The notes: generated by a model not told the origin, from the sequence alone. DNA of 64,000 nt from Domibacillus indicus (GCF_000970685.1 NZ_LAJB01000015.1:1-64000), one strand, 5' to 3'. Shown: positions 35,273 to 44,793, counted from the stretch's first letter. Numbers and translations are program-made.

Positions 35273-36352
35273 ATGACACAAGAATTAACCGTACAATTAG
35301 CTGACAAAAAAAGAGAAAAACCCGACCAGGCAAATCTCGGGTTTGGCCGTGTTTTTACCGATCATATGTTTATGATGGATTATACGGAAGGCAAAGGATG
35401 GCATGATGCACGCATCGTTCCGTATCAGCCGATTGCCCTTGATCCGTCGGCTATGGTGTTCCATTACGGGCAGACGGTATTCGAAGGAATGAAAGCTTAT
35501 TTAACGGAAGAGGGAAAAGTATTTTTATTCCGTCCTGAAAAAAACATGGAGCGTTTAAATCGCTCCAATGAGCGCCTTTGCATCCCGCAAATTGACGGTG
35601 AGTTTGTTATTGAAGGGTTAAAACAGCTTATTGCCGTTGACCGGGAGTGGATTCCGACAGCGGAAGGAACATCTTTATACGTCCGGCCGTTTATCATCGC
35701 GACAGAACCGTTTTTAGGTGTTGCCCCGGCTAAAAATTATACATTGATGATTATTATGTCACCGGTCGGCTCGTACTATAAGGAAGGTATTGCACCGGTT
35801 AAAATTTTAGTAGAGAATGACTTTGTCCGCGCTGTAAAAGGCGGCACTGGCGAAGCGAAAACAGGCGGCAACTATGCGTCAAGCTTAAAAGCGCAGGAAG
35901 CAGCAGCCGGCAAAAACTATTCACAGGTGCTCTGGCTGGATGGCCTGGAGAAAAAATACATTGAAGAAGTCGGCAGCATGAATGTATTTTTTAAAATTGA
36001 CGGCGAGGTTGTTACTCCGGCACTGAACGGCAGTATTTTGCATGGCGTTACACGCGATTCAGTAATTCAGCTTTTGAAGCACTGGAACGTTCCTGTATCT
36101 GAACGCCGCATTTCAATGGAAGAAGTAGCGGAAGCATACCGGAATGGGAAACTAGAAGAAGCTTTTGGCACCGGGACAGCGGCTATCATTTCCCCGATCG
36201 GAGAATTCTTGTGGGAAGAAGAAAAAATGGTGCTCAATGGAGGCGAAACGGGTGAACTGTCCAAGCGTATTTATGATACAATCACCGGTATCCAAAAAGG
36301 TGCGCTGAAAGACGAGTTTGGCTGGATTACAGAAGTGCCGGTTTCAAAATAA
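35273..36352 (+). CDS. ilvE: Branched-chain amino acid aminotransferase
   Basis: The 359-residue fold-type IV PLP enzyme makes or breaks down valine, leucine and isoleucine. The PLP lysine is in GGNYASSLKAQ, and the signature ...EEVGSMNVFFKIDGEVVTP lies at about residues 224-243. It is of the longer YwaA/YbgE type. AGGAGTCCTAAAG precedes the ATG. It is monocistronic with a terminator after it. Confidence 0.96.
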   Translation: MTQELTVQLADKKREKPDQANLGFGRVFTDHMFMMDYTEGKGWHDARIVPYQPIALDPSAMVFHYGQTVFEGMKAYLTEEGKVFLFRPEKNMERLNRSNERLCIPQIDGEFVIEGLKQLIAVDREWIPTAEGTSLYVRPFIIATEPFLGVAPAKNYTLMIIMSPVGSYYKEGIAPVKILVENDFVRAVKGGTGEAKTGGNYASSLKAQEAAAGKNYSQVLWLDGLEKKYIEEVGSMNVFFKIDGEVVTPALNGSILHGVTRDSVIQLLKHWNVPVSERRISMEEVAEAYRNGKLEEAFGTGTAAIISPIGEFLWEEEKMVLNGGETGELSKRIYDTITGIQKGALKDEFGWITEVPVSK

Positions 36353-36388
36353 AATTTATTTTACAATAGCGCTCTCCTTCAGGCGCAT

Positions 36389-36424
36389 AACGGTCCATAT
36401 ACACGTATGGGCCGTTCTTTCTTA
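36389..36424 (+). terminator. Terminator of ilvE
   Basis: AACGGTCCATA pairs with TATGGGCCGTT (one mismatch) and is followed by CTTTCTTATTT. Confidence 0.7.
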
Positions 36425-36449
36425 TTTATTCATTTAAAGAGGTGGAAAA

Positions 36450-37376
36450 ATGACAGCGGTTTCTATTGGCAGTAATCTTTTTTTGCTTGATTTACATGAT
36501 TCTGGATTTGAAAGAAGAACGGGCTCCTATGTTTTTCAGGAAGCGAAAAAAGCCATTATTGAAACAAGCGCCAGCCCTTCTGTTCCGTACCTGCTTAAAG
36601 GACTGCAAGAACTGTGCATACAGCCTGAAGAAATTGACTATATTATTGTTACTCACATTCATCTTGACCATTCTGGCGGCGCCGGTTTGTTTTTGCGGTC
36701 ATGCCCGAATGCAAAGCTGATCGTCCATCCAAAAGGAGCCCGGCATCTGGCGGCGCCGGATAAACTGATTGCCAGTGCGAAAATGGTATACGGGGAACAG
36801 TTTGGCCATTTGTTTGATCCGATTGTGCCAGTTCCAGAGGAGCGGATTATGGAAATGGAAGACGGAGGAAAAATCAATCTTGGGGAACGGGAACTGACAT
36901 TTATTCATACGCCGGGCCATGCCAATCATCATTTTACGATTTATGATCAAAAATCGAACGGCATTTTTACAGGCGATACAGCGGGAATTCAATATGCGCA
37001 TCTGACGGATGAAGGAATTCCCCTTTATATGCCGACCACTTCCCCAAATCAGTTTGATCCGGAAGCGATGAAGCGGTCAATCGAAAAAATCATGGCTTTT
37101 GAGCCGGAGCGGATTTACTTCGGCCACTATGGAATGACCGGGCACCCGAAGCAGGCTGTTGATTTGGTTTTGCGCTGGCTTGATGTGTATATGGAAGAGT
37201 TGCAAAAAGCGGAAACGGCAGAAGGGCTGGAAAAAAACCTCATGAAAAAAGTAAATCATTATTTAAGTGAAAAAGGAGTACCAGCCAGCCATCCTGTTTA
37301 TCAATTGTTGAAAATAGATTTACAGGTCAGTGCGCAGGGGATGATCCATTATAAGGAAAAACAGCACTCGAAATGA
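36450..37376 (+). CDS. Metallo-beta-lactamase-fold hydrolase
   Basis: The 308-residue protein has the metal motif THIHLDHSGG (HxHxDH, about residues 68-77), later ligands in TPGHANHH, FTGDTAG and GHYGMTG. It is therefore a dinuclear zinc hydrolase of the MBL superfamily, probably acting on a thioester or lactone; the substrate is unknown. A C-terminal helical extension (about 240-300) is present. AGAGGTGGAAAA precedes the ATG. Confidence 0.88.
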   Translation: MTAVSIGSNLFLLDLHDSGFERRTGSYVFQEAKKAIIETSASPSVPYLLKGLQELCIQPEEIDYIIVTHIHLDHSGGAGLFLRSCPNAKLIVHPKGARHLAAPDKLIASAKMVYGEQFGHLFDPIVPVPEERIMEMEDGGKINLGERELTFIHTPGHANHHFTIYDQKSNGIFTGDTAGIQYAHLTDEGIPLYMPTTSPNQFDPEAMKRSIEKIMAFEPERIYFGHYGMTGHPKQAVDLVLRWLDVYMEELQKAETAEGLEKNLMKKVNHYLSEKGVPASHPVYQLLKIDLQVSAQGMIHYKEKQHSK

Positions 37377-37390
37377 GTGCTGCTTTTTTT
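37362..37390 (+). terminator. Terminator of the MBL-fold gene
   Basis: CAGCACTC pairs with GAGTGCTG around a 5-nt loop, followed by CTTTTTTT. Confidence 0.9.
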
Positions 37391-37784
37391 GCGTTGAGGT
37401 GGACGGTTATCCGAAAATTAATTTCTCGATGCGCGAGAGAACGAATCTGAAGCATCCTAAAATTTAACATTCTTAAGTGGTTATGTAGCCGTTCTTCCTG
37501 AATTCGTTTTGAATAAAGGTGGGTGAACCTTTATTTTCGGAGGTAAGGGACTTCGGAAAAGCTGGCAACACGAAAAAAGTTAAATTATGATTGGTGAGGT
37601 AAGGCAGCGGTGTCTTCGCATGCTTCGATAGGTTTTGATCGCATGAAGCGAAAAGGGCGGTTTTCTTTTAAAACGCCGACTGCAAAAAAACATTTTAAGA
37701 TGTTAAAACCGCCGGCGCATTTCTCTTTCTTTTTTATTTACCATAAAAATATTATGTAAAGTAAAGATAATTTATACTTATCTA
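37391..37784. other. Non-coding left edge of the integrase island
   Basis: No convincing gene is seen. GGGCGGTTTT near 37658 and AAAACCGCC near 37706 form an inverted repeat. The stretch from 37540 to 37640 has short frames with good ribosome-site-like sequences (GGAGGTAAGG) but frequent stops, so it may be decayed coding sequence. Confidence 0.35.
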
Positions 37785-37819
37785 TACATAAAAATAAAAA
37801 CCCTTATATATTAAGGGTT
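37785..37819 (-). terminator. Terminator downstream of the integrase gene
   Basis: AACCCTTA pairs with TAAGGGTT around a 5-nt loop; on the minus strand it is followed by TTTTTATTTTTATG. Confidence 0.65.
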
Positions 37820-37882
37820 CACAGCAGTTTTTAGTGCTGATTTGTAATTCAGGTGACTAAAAGGGGACCGAATAATAATAAT

Positions 37883-39034
37883 TTAAAAGATGCTTGTTAA
37901 TTTCGCAACAGCTTCCCGCTCGTTTTCTCTGGTTAAGTGCGAATACGTATCCATGGTCAGTGTAATCGTGCTGTGACCCAGTCGTTCTTGAATCACTTTG
38001 ATATTCACGCCGTTCGATAATAAAAGGGAAGCGTGAGTATGGCGCAGGTCATGGAACCGAATTCGCTTTAAGCCATGTTTCTCCGTAAACTCGATAAAGT
38101 ATTTTAAAAAAGTCTGCGGAAGATGCGGGTAGCCGTCCGGACGGCAAAAGATCAAATCCATTCCTTCAATGCCTTTCCATTTGGAACCGTAAGCCATTCG
38201 AGTTTTCTTTCCTTCAGTAATATACTTGCGTAATTCTTTCATATAATTATCCGGCATAGGGATAATGCGTGTTTTCTTGTTTTTCGGATCGCCCAGATAA
38301 TACGTATCTTTTTTCGTGTCGTGAACCAGCGTGTGCTTCACTGTAATAGTATTGTCCGCAAAATTTACATTCTCTATCGTCAAGCCCAGAATTTCCCCGA
38401 GGCGCATACCGGAAAGAACAGCCATTTTGATAACCATTCGATGCTTTGGCATGGCCTTCTCCAAAACCTCAAATAGTTGCTTTACTTCATTTATATCGTA
38501 AAACAGCATTTCTTTTCTTTGTTGTTTTGTTCTTTTAACCGTCTTTGCCACATTCTCCGGCATCAGATCCCACTCAACCATTTTTTGCAGCATCAGCCGG
38601 TTTACCCGCAGCTTATAATCCGCCGATTTCACATCTTCTTCGATTAAATGGTTGTTAAATTCGACCATATGGAATTTCTTTAAGTCTTTTAGCTTCATTT
38701 CTCCGAAAAAATCTAATGCTGCCTGGATATTTTGCTCATACGCTTTTTGTGATTGGAAGGAAAGATGTGAGACATGATTTTTAAGCCATAAGGCAGCAGC
38801 TTCCCTGTATGTAAGATTATTCGTATCAATCGGGCCGCTGGTGGCTGCTTCAATTTCAAACTCGGTGATTGCCTTTTTAATGGCGCGAGAGGAGAGCGTT
38901 TTGAGAGAAACCGTTTTTTTGCGCCGGATCCGTTTGCCGCGCTCATCATAGCCTAACTCAACAGTAATCTTTATACGGGGAAGCTCGGTTTTGTCGCCGG
39001 GTTTTTTTTTATTCAAAACAATGTAACTCGACAT
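37883..39034 (-). CDS. Tyrosine recombinase/phage-type integrase
   Basis: The 383-residue integrase has an N-terminal arm-binding domain, a SAM-like core-binding domain (about residues 60-160) and a catalytic domain. The catalytic residues are Arg in SGMRLGEILGL, His-x-x-Arg in HDLRHTHASLLL, His in LGHSTITL and Tyr in MDTYSHL. It looks intact. ATG 39034 follows AAAGGAG. It resembles integrases of ICE and temperate phages of Bacillaceae, but no prophage modules lie beside it, only one phage-like gene. Confidence 0.93.
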   Translation of the reverse strand: MSSYIVLNKKKPGDKTELPRIKITVELGYDERGKRIRRKKTVSLKTLSSRAIKKAITEFEIEAATSGPIDTNNLTYREAAALWLKNHVSHLSFQSQKAYEQNIQAALDFFGEMKLKDLKKFHMVEFNNHLIEEDVKSADYKLRVNRLMLQKMVEWDLMPENVAKTVKRTKQQRKEMLFYDINEVKQLFEVLEKAMPKHRMVIKMAVLSGMRLGEILGLTIENVNFADNTITVKHTLVHDTKKDTYYLGDPKNKKTRIIPMPDNYMKELRKYITEGKKTRMAYGSKWKGIEGMDLIFCRPDGYPHLPQTFLKYFIEFTEKHGLKRIRFHDLRHTHASLLLSNGVNIKVIQERLGHSTITLTMDTYSHLTRENEREAVAKLTSIF

Positions 39035-39298
39035 AAGGATATCTCCTTTCACTCCGTTTGTGCTTATTCTTATAGAAACCCTACAACACTTTTTAGGGTT
39101 CTGTCAAAAGAATTTCAAGCAATTCAGTGCAGGCGTACCAGTGATTAAGTTCTCTGGACTAAAAAATATCATTCATATAAACTATTATTACATGTATTTG
39201 GCAGCGGCATTCTCTTTTTAAGGAGGCAGCCGGAAAGGAAGCTCCTAATCCCTGCCTGTTTTTTTATAGGAGAAAGTGAAAGGATGGAGGCTGTTTAT

Positions 39299-39922
39299 AT
39301 GAAAATGTCTGTTACCCGCGCTCTGGCAGAATTGAAGCTGCTGGACAAGCGGATCAATTCTGTTATGAGTTCCGCAAAATTTGTTACCTTTGCTGTCGGC
39401 AGTAAGCCGGTTAGCGGTTATGCGTCTACAAAAGAATACGAGGAAAAAGTAACATCCGCCTATCAGTCTGTTACAGATTTGATCCAGCGGCGCAATGATA
39501 TTAAATCCGCAATTGTTCTTTCCAACGCAGCGACGAAAGTGAGTATTGCGGATAAAGAGTATACAGTGGCAGAAGCGATTGAACGCAAAACATCGATTCA
39601 GTACGAAATGCAGCTGATGAGGAAAATGAAAAGCGAATACACGGCGGTTACAGATGAAATCCAGCGTATTAACGAAGCTGTAAAAGAAGAGCTGGACAGG
39701 AAGCTGGATGCTCTCTACGGCCGCGAAGCGAAAACAAAAGTAGATGAAAACAATGAGCTTGTGAAAAGCTACCGTAATGACAATGAAGCAAAAATGGTCG
39801 ATCCGCTTAAGATTCGCGGAGAATACGAAAAGCTGGAGCAGGAAATTGACGAATTTCTATCAGAAGTCGATTTTGTTCTTTCCACTTCCAATACCTTGAC
39901 AGAAATCGAAGTGCCGGAATAA
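39299..39922 (+). CDS. Coiled-coil protein, phage-associated type
   Basis: The 207-residue hydrophilic protein is mostly helical, with a predicted coiled coil over about residues 85-205. Its opening (MSVTRALAELKLLDKRINS) resembles hypothetical proteins carried by Bacillus prophages, from memory. The start ATG 39299 lies 8 nt after GGAGG; ATG 39284 is an alternative. With the divergent integrase it makes up the remnant island. Function unknown. Confidence 0.65.
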   Translation: MKMSVTRALAELKLLDKRINSVMSSAKFVTFAVGSKPVSGYASTKEYEEKVTSAYQSVTDLIQRRNDIKSAIVLSNAATKVSIADKEYTVAEAIERKTSIQYEMQLMRKMKSEYTAVTDEIQRINEAVKEELDRKLDALYGREAKTKVDENNELVKSYRNDNEAKMVDPLKIRGEYEKLEQEIDEFLSEVDFVLSTSNTLTEIEVPE

Positions 39923-39969
39923 GATTAAGCTGTTAGTCAATCGAAAATCAGCAAAACTGAACAGGTGCC

Positions 39970-39999
39970 GGCGGCTTTGACCATACAGCCGCCATTTTT
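39970..39999 (+). terminator. Terminator of the phage-associated gene
   Basis: GGCGGCT pairs with AGCCGCC around a 10-nt loop, followed by ATTTTTA. Confidence 0.75.
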
Positions 40000-40373
40000 A
40001 ATCAATCCATTTGAGGGATAGTGAATAGAAACGCGAGCGAGCGTAATCAGGCTGAAAGCTCAAAGTTGAACGTTCAAGCCTCAAAGGTCAGGAATTAAAC
40101 TTCTTATAAATGGAAAAGTTCAGGGATCAGAAATGATAAGTTCGATGAAATCCGTGAGCACGGCTTATGCGGCGGTTGTTTATCGGCCGCGCTGATTGCC
40201 GCATGGCTGGTTGGCTAACATATACATAAAGCGGCTGCTGTTCATTCGGCAGTCGTTTTCTTATGCCGGTCCGCGTTTGAGAAAACGTTCCTTCTCGCTT
40301 TAATTAAAGCGGTTCATTCTTTTCCGTATAGGGAACAGATAAAGAAGAGCGGAAAAGGAAAGGAGACTGCCGC
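40000..40373. other. Non-coding region before uvsE
   Basis: I see no supported gene. One stop-free frame near 40140-40220 reads like a small cysteine/hydrophobic peptide but has no start codon. The stretch probably holds the right edge of the island and the uvsE promoter. Confidence 0.35.
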
Positions 40374-41252
40374 ATGAAAATCGGATATGCCTGCATCAAC
40401 ATGACGATGCCTTCAAAATTTAAAACATGCCGGCTGAAAACAGCCGAGACAGAAGGGATGGCAAAAATAAAAGAGCTTGCCCTTCATAATTTTAATGAAA
40501 CGCTTGAGATAATAAAATGGAATATTGAGCATGATATTTATTTTTACCGGATGAGCAGCAATCTTGTACCGCTTGCCACACATCCGGTAATGACCTGGGC
40601 GTGGGAAAAAGACGAGGATGTTCTTCGCATTACCGATCAAATCAAAGAACTCGTTGATTTTTATTCGCTGCGCCTTTCGGTCCATCCAGGCCAGTACACA
40701 CTGATTAACTCGCCCAATGAAGAAATAGTGCAGAAGTCAATTATCGACCTGGAGCATCACCGGCAATTGCTGGCTCTTACCGGAGGGACGGATATGATCC
40801 TGCATGTAGGCGGTGCCTACGGCGATAAAGAAGCGGCGAAGAAGCGGTTTGTTTCCGCGTTTCACGAGCTGCCGGACTCCATTAAAAGCGTAATGCGGAT
40901 TGAAAATGATGATAAAATTTTTACCGCTGAAGATGTTCTGGACATATGCGGAAAAACAGGAGCGTCCGCCTGTTTTGATATTCATCACCATACCTGTAAG
41001 CATGAAGAAAACAGCACAAATGTCGATGAGCTTATGCGGAGGGTGATCGCGACGTGGGAGGGCGCCGGCATTCCGCCTAAAATGCACATCAGCTCGGGAC
41101 GGAATGGAAAAACAGACCGGGCGCACCATTCTTATATTTTACAAGAAGACTGGGACTACTTTATGGAGCATCTTCCGGATTATTCGGTAGATGTAATGGT
41201 CGAGGCGAAAATGAAGGAGCAGGCGGTGCTGAGAGTAAGGGAGATGCTTTGA
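40374..41252 (+). CDS. uvsE: UV DNA damage endonuclease
   Basis: The 292-residue protein is a UVDE-type endonuclease (TIM barrel) that nicks DNA 5' of UV photoproducts and starts alternative excision repair. Family features include the start MKIGYACIN, SVHPGQYTL (about residues 101-109), LHVGGAYGDK and DIHHHTCKH, which hold the metal ligands. AAGGAAAGGAGACTGCC precedes the ATG. UvsE is frequent in spore formers. It shares a terminator with the convergent nag operon. Confidence 0.94.
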   Translation: MKIGYACINMTMPSKFKTCRLKTAETEGMAKIKELALHNFNETLEIIKWNIEHDIYFYRMSSNLVPLATHPVMTWAWEKDEDVLRITDQIKELVDFYSLRLSVHPGQYTLINSPNEEIVQKSIIDLEHHRQLLALTGGTDMILHVGGAYGDKEAAKKRFVSAFHELPDSIKSVMRIENDDKIFTAEDVLDICGKTGASACFDIHHHTCKHEENSTNVDELMRRVIATWEGAGIPPKMHISSGRNGKTDRAHHSYILQEDWDYFMEHLPDYSVDVMVEAKMKEQAVLRVREML

Positions 41253-41284
41253 AAAATGCACTTTCTTCCGAAAGTGCATTTTTC
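41252..41284. terminator. Bidirectional terminator, uvsE/nag operon
   Basis: A 14-bp stem (41252-41265 with 41270-41283) has a 4-nt loop with A5 and T5 flanks between convergent genes. Confidence 0.9.
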
Positions 41285-42017
41285 AGCTCAGCAAAGGAAT
41301 CCGCTTCTGGTATTGCCGGATCAGCGACTGATTGTATTCATCAGCATCCGGCCGGTTGCCGCTTAAAAAAACCGGCGGTGTAAAGCCGGACTTCATCATT
41401 TTTTCAATGGCTGATGCCATAATGCCGTTTAAGAGTGCGGCGCCCATGACAGTGGAAACCGGTGAAAAAGGGGCAGGACACTGTTCGGGCGTGAACAGGG
41501 CATCTCCGTAAGGAGCGCCGTTGTCAATCACCAGACCGGCAGCCTCATGCAGTTTTATTTTTTTCGTGTGTCTGGAGCGGGCGTTTTTTGCGTACGCTTC
41601 CGAGGTAATGGCAATGGTTTTGGCGCCCGCTTTTTGTCCGTGAAGCGCCACATCAACCGGAACAGGATTAATGCCCGAAGTCGAGACGACAATTAATACA
41701 TCTTCGGGACGAATATCGAGTTCTTCTATATAGGGGGCCAGTCTTCCGTTTTGGCGTTCGAGCATGGAAGAACGGACTGCGCCTTTGTGCAGCATCAGCT
41801 CTTCAACCAGGATGGGACGGATGCAGGCGAGCCCTCCTGCCCGGTAAAAAAGCTCCTCTGCCAGCATATGCGAATGCCCGCAGCCAAACACATGAATAAT
41901 GCCGCCTTTTTGAACACAGCCTGATATCCATTCCGCTGCTATGTCTGCCTTCTTTGTCTGCTTTTGAGCTGTTTCAACCAGCATATCAGCTGCCTGGCGA
42001 ACATATTGTAAATACAT
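41283..42017 (-). CDS. SIS-domain protein (UPF0309 type)
   Basis: The 244-residue protein has one phosphosugar-binding SIS domain: GIIHVFGCGHSHMLAEELFYRAG (about residues 38-60) and the phosphosugar loop VVSTSGINPVPVDVA. It matches the UPF0309 family. As the last gene of nagA-nagB-nagR it may isomerise or sense an amino-sugar phosphate, for example N-acetylmuramate 6-phosphate or a related compound; this is inference. GGAAGTGATCCT precedes the ATG. Confidence 0.88.
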   Translation of the reverse strand: MYLQYVRQAADMLVETAQKQTKKADIAAEWISGCVQKGGIIHVFGCGHSHMLAEELFYRAGGLACIRPILVEELMLHKGAVRSSMLERQNGRLAPYIEELDIRPEDVLIVVSTSGINPVPVDVALHGQKAGAKTIAITSEAYAKNARSRHTKKIKLHEAAGLVIDNGAPYGDALFTPEQCPAPFSPVSTVMGAALLNGIMASAIEKMMKSGFTPPVFLSGNRPDADEYNQSLIRQYQKRIPLLS

Positions 42018-42029
42018 AGGATCACTTCC

Positions 42030-42752
42030 TTACCGGTTAATATCGATCGTAAATTTGTAGCGGTCGGCCCGGTAGGATGACTTTACGTACTCAAGCGGTT
42101 TGCCGTCTTTTAAAAAGGTATTCCGCTCAATCAGTAAAACAGGCGCGCCTTTTGAAACGAGGAGATGCGTCCGTTCCGTTTCGTTTGCAACAGCTGCTTC
42201 CATCGACTGAACAGCATGTCCGATCGCAAGGCCGAGTTCCTCCTCGATATAACGGTAAAGAGAGGAGGCGACCACTTTTTCTGTCAGCCCTTTTACTAAG
42301 TTAGCTGAAATGTAAACGGTTTCTAAAGCCATTGGCACCTCGTCAGCCAGGCGAATCCGCTTCATTTCGTAAACCGGTGTATGTTTTTTTAAGGCAAGCC
42401 GCTCCGCTATTTTCTTATCCGCGGGAATAATTTCGAAGGAAAGCAGGGTACTCCGGGGCGTCATCCCGCGCGCTTTCATGTCTTCTGTGAAACTCGTTAA
42501 CCCGGAAAGCTTCTGTTCTAGTTTTTGTTCTGCCACAAAGGTTCCGCGTCCTTTTTGCCGGACTAAAAGGCCGGCATTTACAAGGTTCGTAATGGCCTGC
42601 CGGACTGTCATCCGGCTGATAGTAAGCTGTTCAGCATATTCCCGCTCAGACGGGAGCGGGTCACCCGGCGCCAATTCGCCGTTTTCAATCTGCCCCCGGA
42701 GAAAATGCTCCAGCTGAAAATAAATTGGCAGAGGGGACTGTTTATCAATCAT
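42030..42752 (-). CDS. nagR: GntR/HutC-family regulator NagR (YvoA)
   Basis: The 240-residue regulator has a GntR winged helix (LPSEREYAEQLTISRMTVRQAI, in two pieces around residues 33-54) and a UTRA effector domain. In Bacillus subtilis NagR/YvoA represses nagAB and nagP and is released by glucosamine-6-phosphate or GlcNAc-6-phosphate. It lies between nagB and the SIS gene, and two matching operators flank the divergent nagA/nagE promoters. Confidence 0.95.
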   Translation of the reverse strand: MIDKQSPLPIYFQLEHFLRGQIENGELAPGDPLPSEREYAEQLTISRMTVRQAITNLVNAGLLVRQKGRGTFVAEQKLEQKLSGLTSFTEDMKARGMTPRSTLLSFEIIPADKKIAERLALKKHTPVYEMKRIRLADEVPMALETVYISANLVKGLTEKVVASSLYRYIEEELGLAIGHAVQSMEAAVANETERTHLLVSKGAPVLLIERNTFLKDGKPLEYVKSSYRADRYKFTIDINR

Positions 42753-42767
42753 ACGATTTCTATCCTT

Positions 42768-43493
42768 TCACGTAGCAGACGAAAGTGCTTCGTCGTCTGC
42801 TAGTATTGTAACATGTGGATGATGATGGAGCACAGAAGCAGGAAATGCTTCTGATATTTCACCTGAAAATAACCGCTTGATGGCTTCGGCTTTTTTAAAG
42901 CCGGATGCAAGCAGCAAAATATTCCGGCTTTTCATAATCGACGCAATTCCCATTGTGATAGCCTGCTTCGGCACATCTTCAATTGAAGGGAAAAACCGGG
43001 CATTTGCCTGCCGGGTAGAAGAAGTGAGTGCCGTAATATGAGTCGTCCGGCCAAACGGTGTGCCGGGTTCGTTAAAGCCGATATGCCCGTTTTGTCCGAT
43101 GCCGAGCACCTGAATGTCTATCGGATGCTGATCAATCAACGCTTCATAACGATCGCATTCTTTTTTTACATCTGCCGTTTCTCCATTAGGAAGGTGGGTA
43201 TTGGACGGCAGGACGTCAAGGTGGCAAAAAAGATGCTGTTCCATAAACGAATGATAGCTGTTTGGATCGGAAACGGGCAGCCCGATATATTCATCCAGAT
43301 TAATCGTCGTCACCTGCTTGTAGGAAGTGCCGTTTTTTTGATGATCCAAAATTAATTCGGCATATAACCCTTTTGGAGTAGAGCCTGTCGCCAGGCCCAG
43401 GACCGGGCTGCCAGCCTGGTTCAATACAGACAGTATACATTCGGCGGCTTTTCTGCTCATTTGTTCATAGCCGGGCACCCGGATTATGTTCAT
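42768..43493 (-). CDS. nagB: Glucosamine-6-phosphate deaminase
   Basis: The 241-residue enzyme converts glucosamine-6-phosphate to fructose-6-phosphate and ammonia. Motifs LGLATGSTPKGLYAELI, INLDEYIGL and LGIGQNGHIGFNEPG, which has the catalytic His, are present. Its ATG overlaps the nagA stop codon by 4 nt and follows AAGGAGGAAAAAGG. It acts after NagA in amino-sugar breakdown. Confidence 0.97.
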   Translation of the reverse strand: MNIIRVPGYEQMSRKAAECILSVLNQAGSPVLGLATGSTPKGLYAELILDHQKNGTSYKQVTTINLDEYIGLPVSDPNSYHSFMEQHLFCHLDVLPSNTHLPNGETADVKKECDRYEALIDQHPIDIQVLGIGQNGHIGFNEPGTPFGRTTHITALTSSTRQANARFFPSIEDVPKQAITMGIASIMKSRNILLLASGFKKAEAIKRLFSGEISEAFPASVLHHHPHVTILADDEALSSAT

Positions 43494-44665
43494 CCTTTTT
43501 CCTCCTTATTATAAGCTGCAGCTCCGCGGCAGATTGTTTTTTGGACGCGGAACCGGGCATCGTAAATCACAAGATCTGCATCCTTCCCGACCGCAATACT
43601 GCCTTTTCGGTCGAATAAGCCTGCTTGCCTGGCCGGGTTTTCCGCGGTCATCCGGATAATATCGCGGACCGTGCAGTTAGTGTATTCCCGCATATTTTGA
43701 ATAGCTTTTTGCATGGATAAAGTGCTTCCGGCAAGTGTTCCGTCATGCAGAACCGCCCTGCCGCCTGTTACGCTGACCGGCTGTCCTCCTAATTCATATT
43801 CTCCGTCCGGAAGGCCTTTGGCGCGCATGGAATCGGTAATTAATATGGCACGGTCCGCTGTTTTATAAAAAAACGCAAGCCGGACCATCTGCGGGTGGAT
43901 ATGAATGCCGTCGACAATCATTTCTGTATAAAGCCTGTTTTGAAGAAGGGCGCCGCCGGCCGTGCCGGGCTCCCGGTGATGCATGCCGCGCATTCCGTTG
44001 TACAGGTGAGTGATATGAGTCAATCCCATTTCGGCCGCTCGCTCAAGCTGCTCAAAGGTCGAATCGGTATGGCCGGCTGAAGCGGTAATACCGGCTTTTG
44101 CTAAAAATGCTACAAGCTCAAGTCCGTTTGGCTCTTCAGGTGCCAGCGTCACAAGGCGGATTTTTCTGCCTGAAAGGGCATTCCACTTTTTAAAAAGCGG
44201 CACGTCCGGCTGTAAAACAGCGGCAAGCGGCTGGGCGCCGGGGTGTCTGGGGGAGATGAACGGGCCTTCTAAATGAATGCCGGCCATTTCTGCTGCACCG
44301 GGCTGCTGGCTATAGGAGGCAAGGCAGCCGAGTGCTTTTTCAATTGCTTCTTTTTTCTGTGTCATTGTGGTGGCCAAGAAAGCAGTGGTGCCTTCAGAGG
44401 GGAGATAGCCCGCTATCTGGTCCAGGGATTCCCGGGAAGCATCCATAACATCTGCACCTGCAGCGCCATGAATATGGATATCAATTGCACCCGGAACGAC
44501 CATGGAGTCAGGAGGGATCGTTATGTGCCCCGTTGATTTATGCACCGGCACTTGTTCAATCGGGCCAAACGAGGCGATTTTTCCGCCGGTTACCCGGATA
44601 AAGCCGGGAGTAAATACCTCTTCTTCTGTATAAACCGATCCGCCTTGAATAATATAATCATTCAT
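43490..44665 (-). CDS. nagA: N-acetylglucosamine-6-phosphate deacetylase
   Basis: The 391-residue amidohydrolase removes acetate from GlcNAc-6-phosphate. Metal and catalytic motifs are visible: PGAIDIHIHGAAG, LEGPFISPRHPGAQ, ASAGHTDSTFEQ, THLYNGMRGMHHREPG and the Asp in LITDSMRAKGLPDG. GGGGTG lies 7 nt before the ATG. It is the first gene of the leftward nag operon and faces nagE. Confidence 0.97.
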   Translation of the reverse strand: MNDYIIQGGSVYTEEEVFTPGFIRVTGGKIASFGPIEQVPVHKSTGHITIPPDSMVVPGAIDIHIHGAAGADVMDASRESLDQIAGYLPSEGTTAFLATTMTQKKEAIEKALGCLASYSQQPGAAEMAGIHLEGPFISPRHPGAQPLAAVLQPDVPLFKKWNALSGRKIRLVTLAPEEPNGLELVAFLAKAGITASAGHTDSTFEQLERAAEMGLTHITHLYNGMRGMHHREPGTAGGALLQNRLYTEMIVDGIHIHPQMVRLAFFYKTADRAILITDSMRAKGLPDGEYELGGQPVSVTGGRAVLHDGTLAGSTLSMQKAIQNMREYTNCTVRDIIRMTAENPARQAGLFDRKGSIAVGKDADLVIYDARFRVQKTICRGAAAYNKEEKG

Positions 44666-44721
44666 ACTGTGACACCCCGACTTTTCTTTTTCATTAGCTT
44701 CAGTTTAACGAAGTATCAGCT

Positions 44722-44737
44722 GGTTGTCTATACCAAT
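44722..44737. promoter_or_regulatory. NagR operator (dre), left copy
   Basis: GGTTGTCTATACCAAT is the inverted near-perfect counterpart (15 of 16) of the site at 44778-44793. It lies near the nagA promoter. The core TGGTATAGACAA fits HutC-subfamily operators. Confidence 0.75.
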
Positions 44738-44777
44738 ATCGTGAAATTCAATAGAAAACAACTTGATTTACTCGTAA

Positions 44778-44793
44778 ATTGGTATAGACAACT
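44778..44793. promoter_or_regulatory. NagR operator (dre), right copy
   Basis: ATTGGTATAGACAACT faces the left copy at 56 nt centre to centre, so one site should control each divergent promoter, or both should form a loop. Confidence 0.78.

Noticed and set aside
40137-40220. Small Cys/hydrophobic frame before uvsE
   Set aside because: The frame has no ATG, GTG or TTG start between its upstream stop and the peptide-like part.
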